Below, piece after piece: positions 28,890 to 29,827 of a stretch of 29,827 bases of DNA (positions are counted from its first letter, which is position 1; each line of letters opens with the position of its first letter). The position numbers and the translations under genes are program-made. The notes beneath the pieces were generated by a model. The model was not told where the DNA came from. It saw only the letters and a list, made by a program, of their open reading frames with translations, and ran no database searches. Source of the stretch: CAYYJV01 sp964486395 (GTDB lineage: Bacteria > Patescibacteriota > Minisyncoccia > Minisyncoccales > MHMH01); the NCBI GenBank assembly GCA_964486395.1, contig CAZALP010000003.1, positions 1 through 29,827 of the forward strand. Direction: 5' to 3'.

Positions 28890-29003
28890 TCAACGCTCAA
28901 TTATCAATTTTCGTTCAATGACCAATTTTACAATTTTCAAACAAATAATTAAAAATTAAATCATTGAAAATTTATTGAAAATTAGAAATTGAAAATTAAA
29001 AAT
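28890..29003. repeat. A/T-rich repeat tract between rplO and secY
   Basis: The tract consists of AATTTTCAA, ATTGAAAATTTATTGAAAATTAG and related units in both orientations. It separates two genes that are usually adjacent. No ORF or hairpin with a U-tract stands out. Confidence 0.65.
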
Positions 29004-29477
29004 TTATTTAATGGTACCTCCCACTTCTTCGATTTTCTCTCTGGCGCTTTTGGAAGCAGCGCAACCCTCAATGGTAAGCTTTTTTGTCAGCTTTCCTTCG
29101 CTCAAAATCTTAACATTGGGAACTCTCCCTTTTATTCTACGAATTATTCTCTTCTCCAACAATACCTGAGGATTCACCGTCTCGCCAGCTTGAAATTTCT
29201 TCTCTAAGATATCTAAATTAACAATTTGGAATTTGGCTGTGTGCTGTGTGGGAACGGTGGACGAATAGTGGGTTCTTGAAACTCGGAATTTAAACCTGTA
29301 TCCCCTCAGTTTGGGATATCTTTTTATAAAACCCCTGATGCTGGGCTTCAGCCTTCTGCCGGCTCTCGATTTTTGTCCCTTAACCCCCCGGCCCGAATAA
29401 GTACCCCTTTTTCCACCGCGGCCGACTCTTTTACGCTGCTTTCTTTTGTATTTTGGTTGTAGTTCGTGTAATTGCAT
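29004..29477 (-). CDS. rplO: 50S ribosomal protein uL15
   Basis: L15 is a late-assembly large-subunit protein. The 157-residue protein has the basic glycine-rich start RKQRKRVGRGGKRGTYSGRG and VKGQKSRAGRRLKPSIRGF, with the C-terminal LSEGKLTKKLTIEGCAAS and SAREKIEEVGGTIK. Its N-terminal MQLHELQPKYKRKQ replaces the usual MKLNELKPAEGS. It sits directly after rpsE with no rpmD between. Confidence 0.97.
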   Translation of the reverse strand: MQLHELQPKYKRKQRKRVGRGGKRGTYSGRGVKGQKSRAGRRLKPSIRGFIKRYPKLRGYRFKFRVSRTHYSSTVPTQHTAKFQIVNLDILEKKFQAGETVNPQVLLEKRIIRRIKGRVPNVKILSEGKLTKKLTIEGCAASKSAREKIEEVGGTIK

Positions 29478-29570
29478 AAACGCTATCGCTAAGATTAAAA
29501 ATAAAAGATAAAAGATTAAAAATAAATATGAAAGATATAAAAATATTTTTACATTTTTAATCTGTGTTTT
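29478..29570. other. Spacer where rpmD (uL30) would be expected
   Basis: The 93-bp gap between rpsE and rplO contains only A/T-rich sequence with AAAAGATAAAAGATTAAAAATA-like imperfect repeats (written here in segments: AAAAGATA, AAAGATTA). It is too short for a uL30 gene, and no frame resembling uL30 is present. Confidence 0.75.
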
Positions 29571-29827
29571 TTATTTTTGGTCTTTTATCTTTAATTTTTT
29601 AAGAGCTTCGATCGTTGCCCTAGCATTATTAATTTTATTACCCGTTCTTCCGAGAATCTTAGATGAAATGTTTTTTATGCCAGCCAAAGTGCAAACCGTT
29701 CTGACGGTCCCCCCTGCCACGAGCCCTCTCCCTTTTCTTTGGGGCCTTAAAATTACCCTGGCAGCTCCCACCTTGGCTGAAACTTCGTGAGGTATGGTAT
29801 CCTCTCCGATGGGAACCTCGATTAAAT
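29571..29827 (-). CDS. rpsE: 30S ribosomal protein uS5, 3' part
   Basis: The gene runs off the window's right edge, so only the C-terminal 84 or so residues are visible. The reading frame continues past an internal GTG to LIEVPIGEDTIPHEVSAKVG, then AARVILRPQRKGRGLVAGG, VRTVCTLAGIKNISSKILG and ARATIEALKKLK. These are the conserved second domain of S5, which takes part in decoding fidelity. It is the first visible gene of the spc operon here and is followed by rplO. Confidence 0.96.
   Translation of the reverse strand, partial: LIEVPIGEDTIPHEVSAKVGAARVILRPQRKGRGLVAGGTVRTVCTLAGIKNISSKILGRTGNKINNARATIEALKKLKIKDQK

Noticed and set aside
28890..29003. A/T-rich repeats as a possible CRISPR array or replication origin
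   Set aside because: Units vary in length, have no regular spacers and occur in many gaps. No DnaA-box cluster or dnaA/dnaN gene is nearby.

Overview
The window looks like a piece of a Patescibacteria (Candidate Phyla Radiation) genome, most likely from the Parcubacteria. This is an inference from gene content. The spc operon runs from rpsE directly to rplO with no rpmD (uL30), a loss reported across that radiation. Several housekeeping enzymes are trimmed: ProRS has no insertion editing domain, AlaRS has no C-Ala domain, RNA polymerase alpha has no C-terminal domain, and the RseP-like protease has no PDZ domain. The frr-rseP-proS neighbourhood lacks the usual uppS, cdsA and dxr. Genes are densely packed, and nearly all are on the minus strand with short overlaps. 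Most start codons I checked have no visible Shine-Dalgarno sequence.

Layout, in plus-strand order. 1-550 holds three minus-strand tRNA genes (Asp, Met-CAT and initiator Met) and a possible 34-residue membrane peptide. 552-9830 is a long minus-strand run: a membrane-anchored HEPN-like protein, gatA, gatC, mreB, proS, rseP, frr, holB, a second mreB and murA. 9840-13724 is more accessory: an MFS transporter, a Nudix protein with its own promoter, ribosome-binding site and terminator, the only plus-strand gene (PEGA domain), an alkyladenine DNA glycosylase and a Cas4/RecB-like nuclease. 13726-17773 is the alpha-operon type block infA-rpmJ-rpsM-rpsK-rpsD-rpoA-rplQ-rplM-rpsI. 17778-21724 carries a membrane protein paired with an FtsA/PilM-like actin and then alaS. 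21744-22785 is a self-contained cassette: a consensus promoter, a structured leader RNA, a ParB-fold gene, a HAD phosphatase gene and an intrinsic terminator. 22801-29827 holds mnmA, a YkuK-type RNase H-fold gene, tpiA, a small export-family protein, map, a dephospho-CoA-kinase-like gene, adk, secY, rplO and the 3' part of rpsE.

Most of the window serves translation (ribosomal proteins, IF-1, RRF, tRNA synthetases, GatCA, MnmA, Map), secretion (SecY, RseP) and cell shape or wall synthesis (two MreB, MurA). Two islands stand out because they combine a TTGACA-17-TATACT/TAAGAT promoter, AGGAGG ribosome-binding sites and a strong terminator: the Nudix gene and the ParB-fold/HAD operon. The latter has a leader of about 160 nt with a terminator-like hairpin whose loop is complementary to the first nucleotides of the transcript. 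It is my best candidate for an undescribed system. The second notable signal is the initiator tRNA, whose D-loop and T-loop both depart from the near-universal elbow residues in what looks like a paired change.
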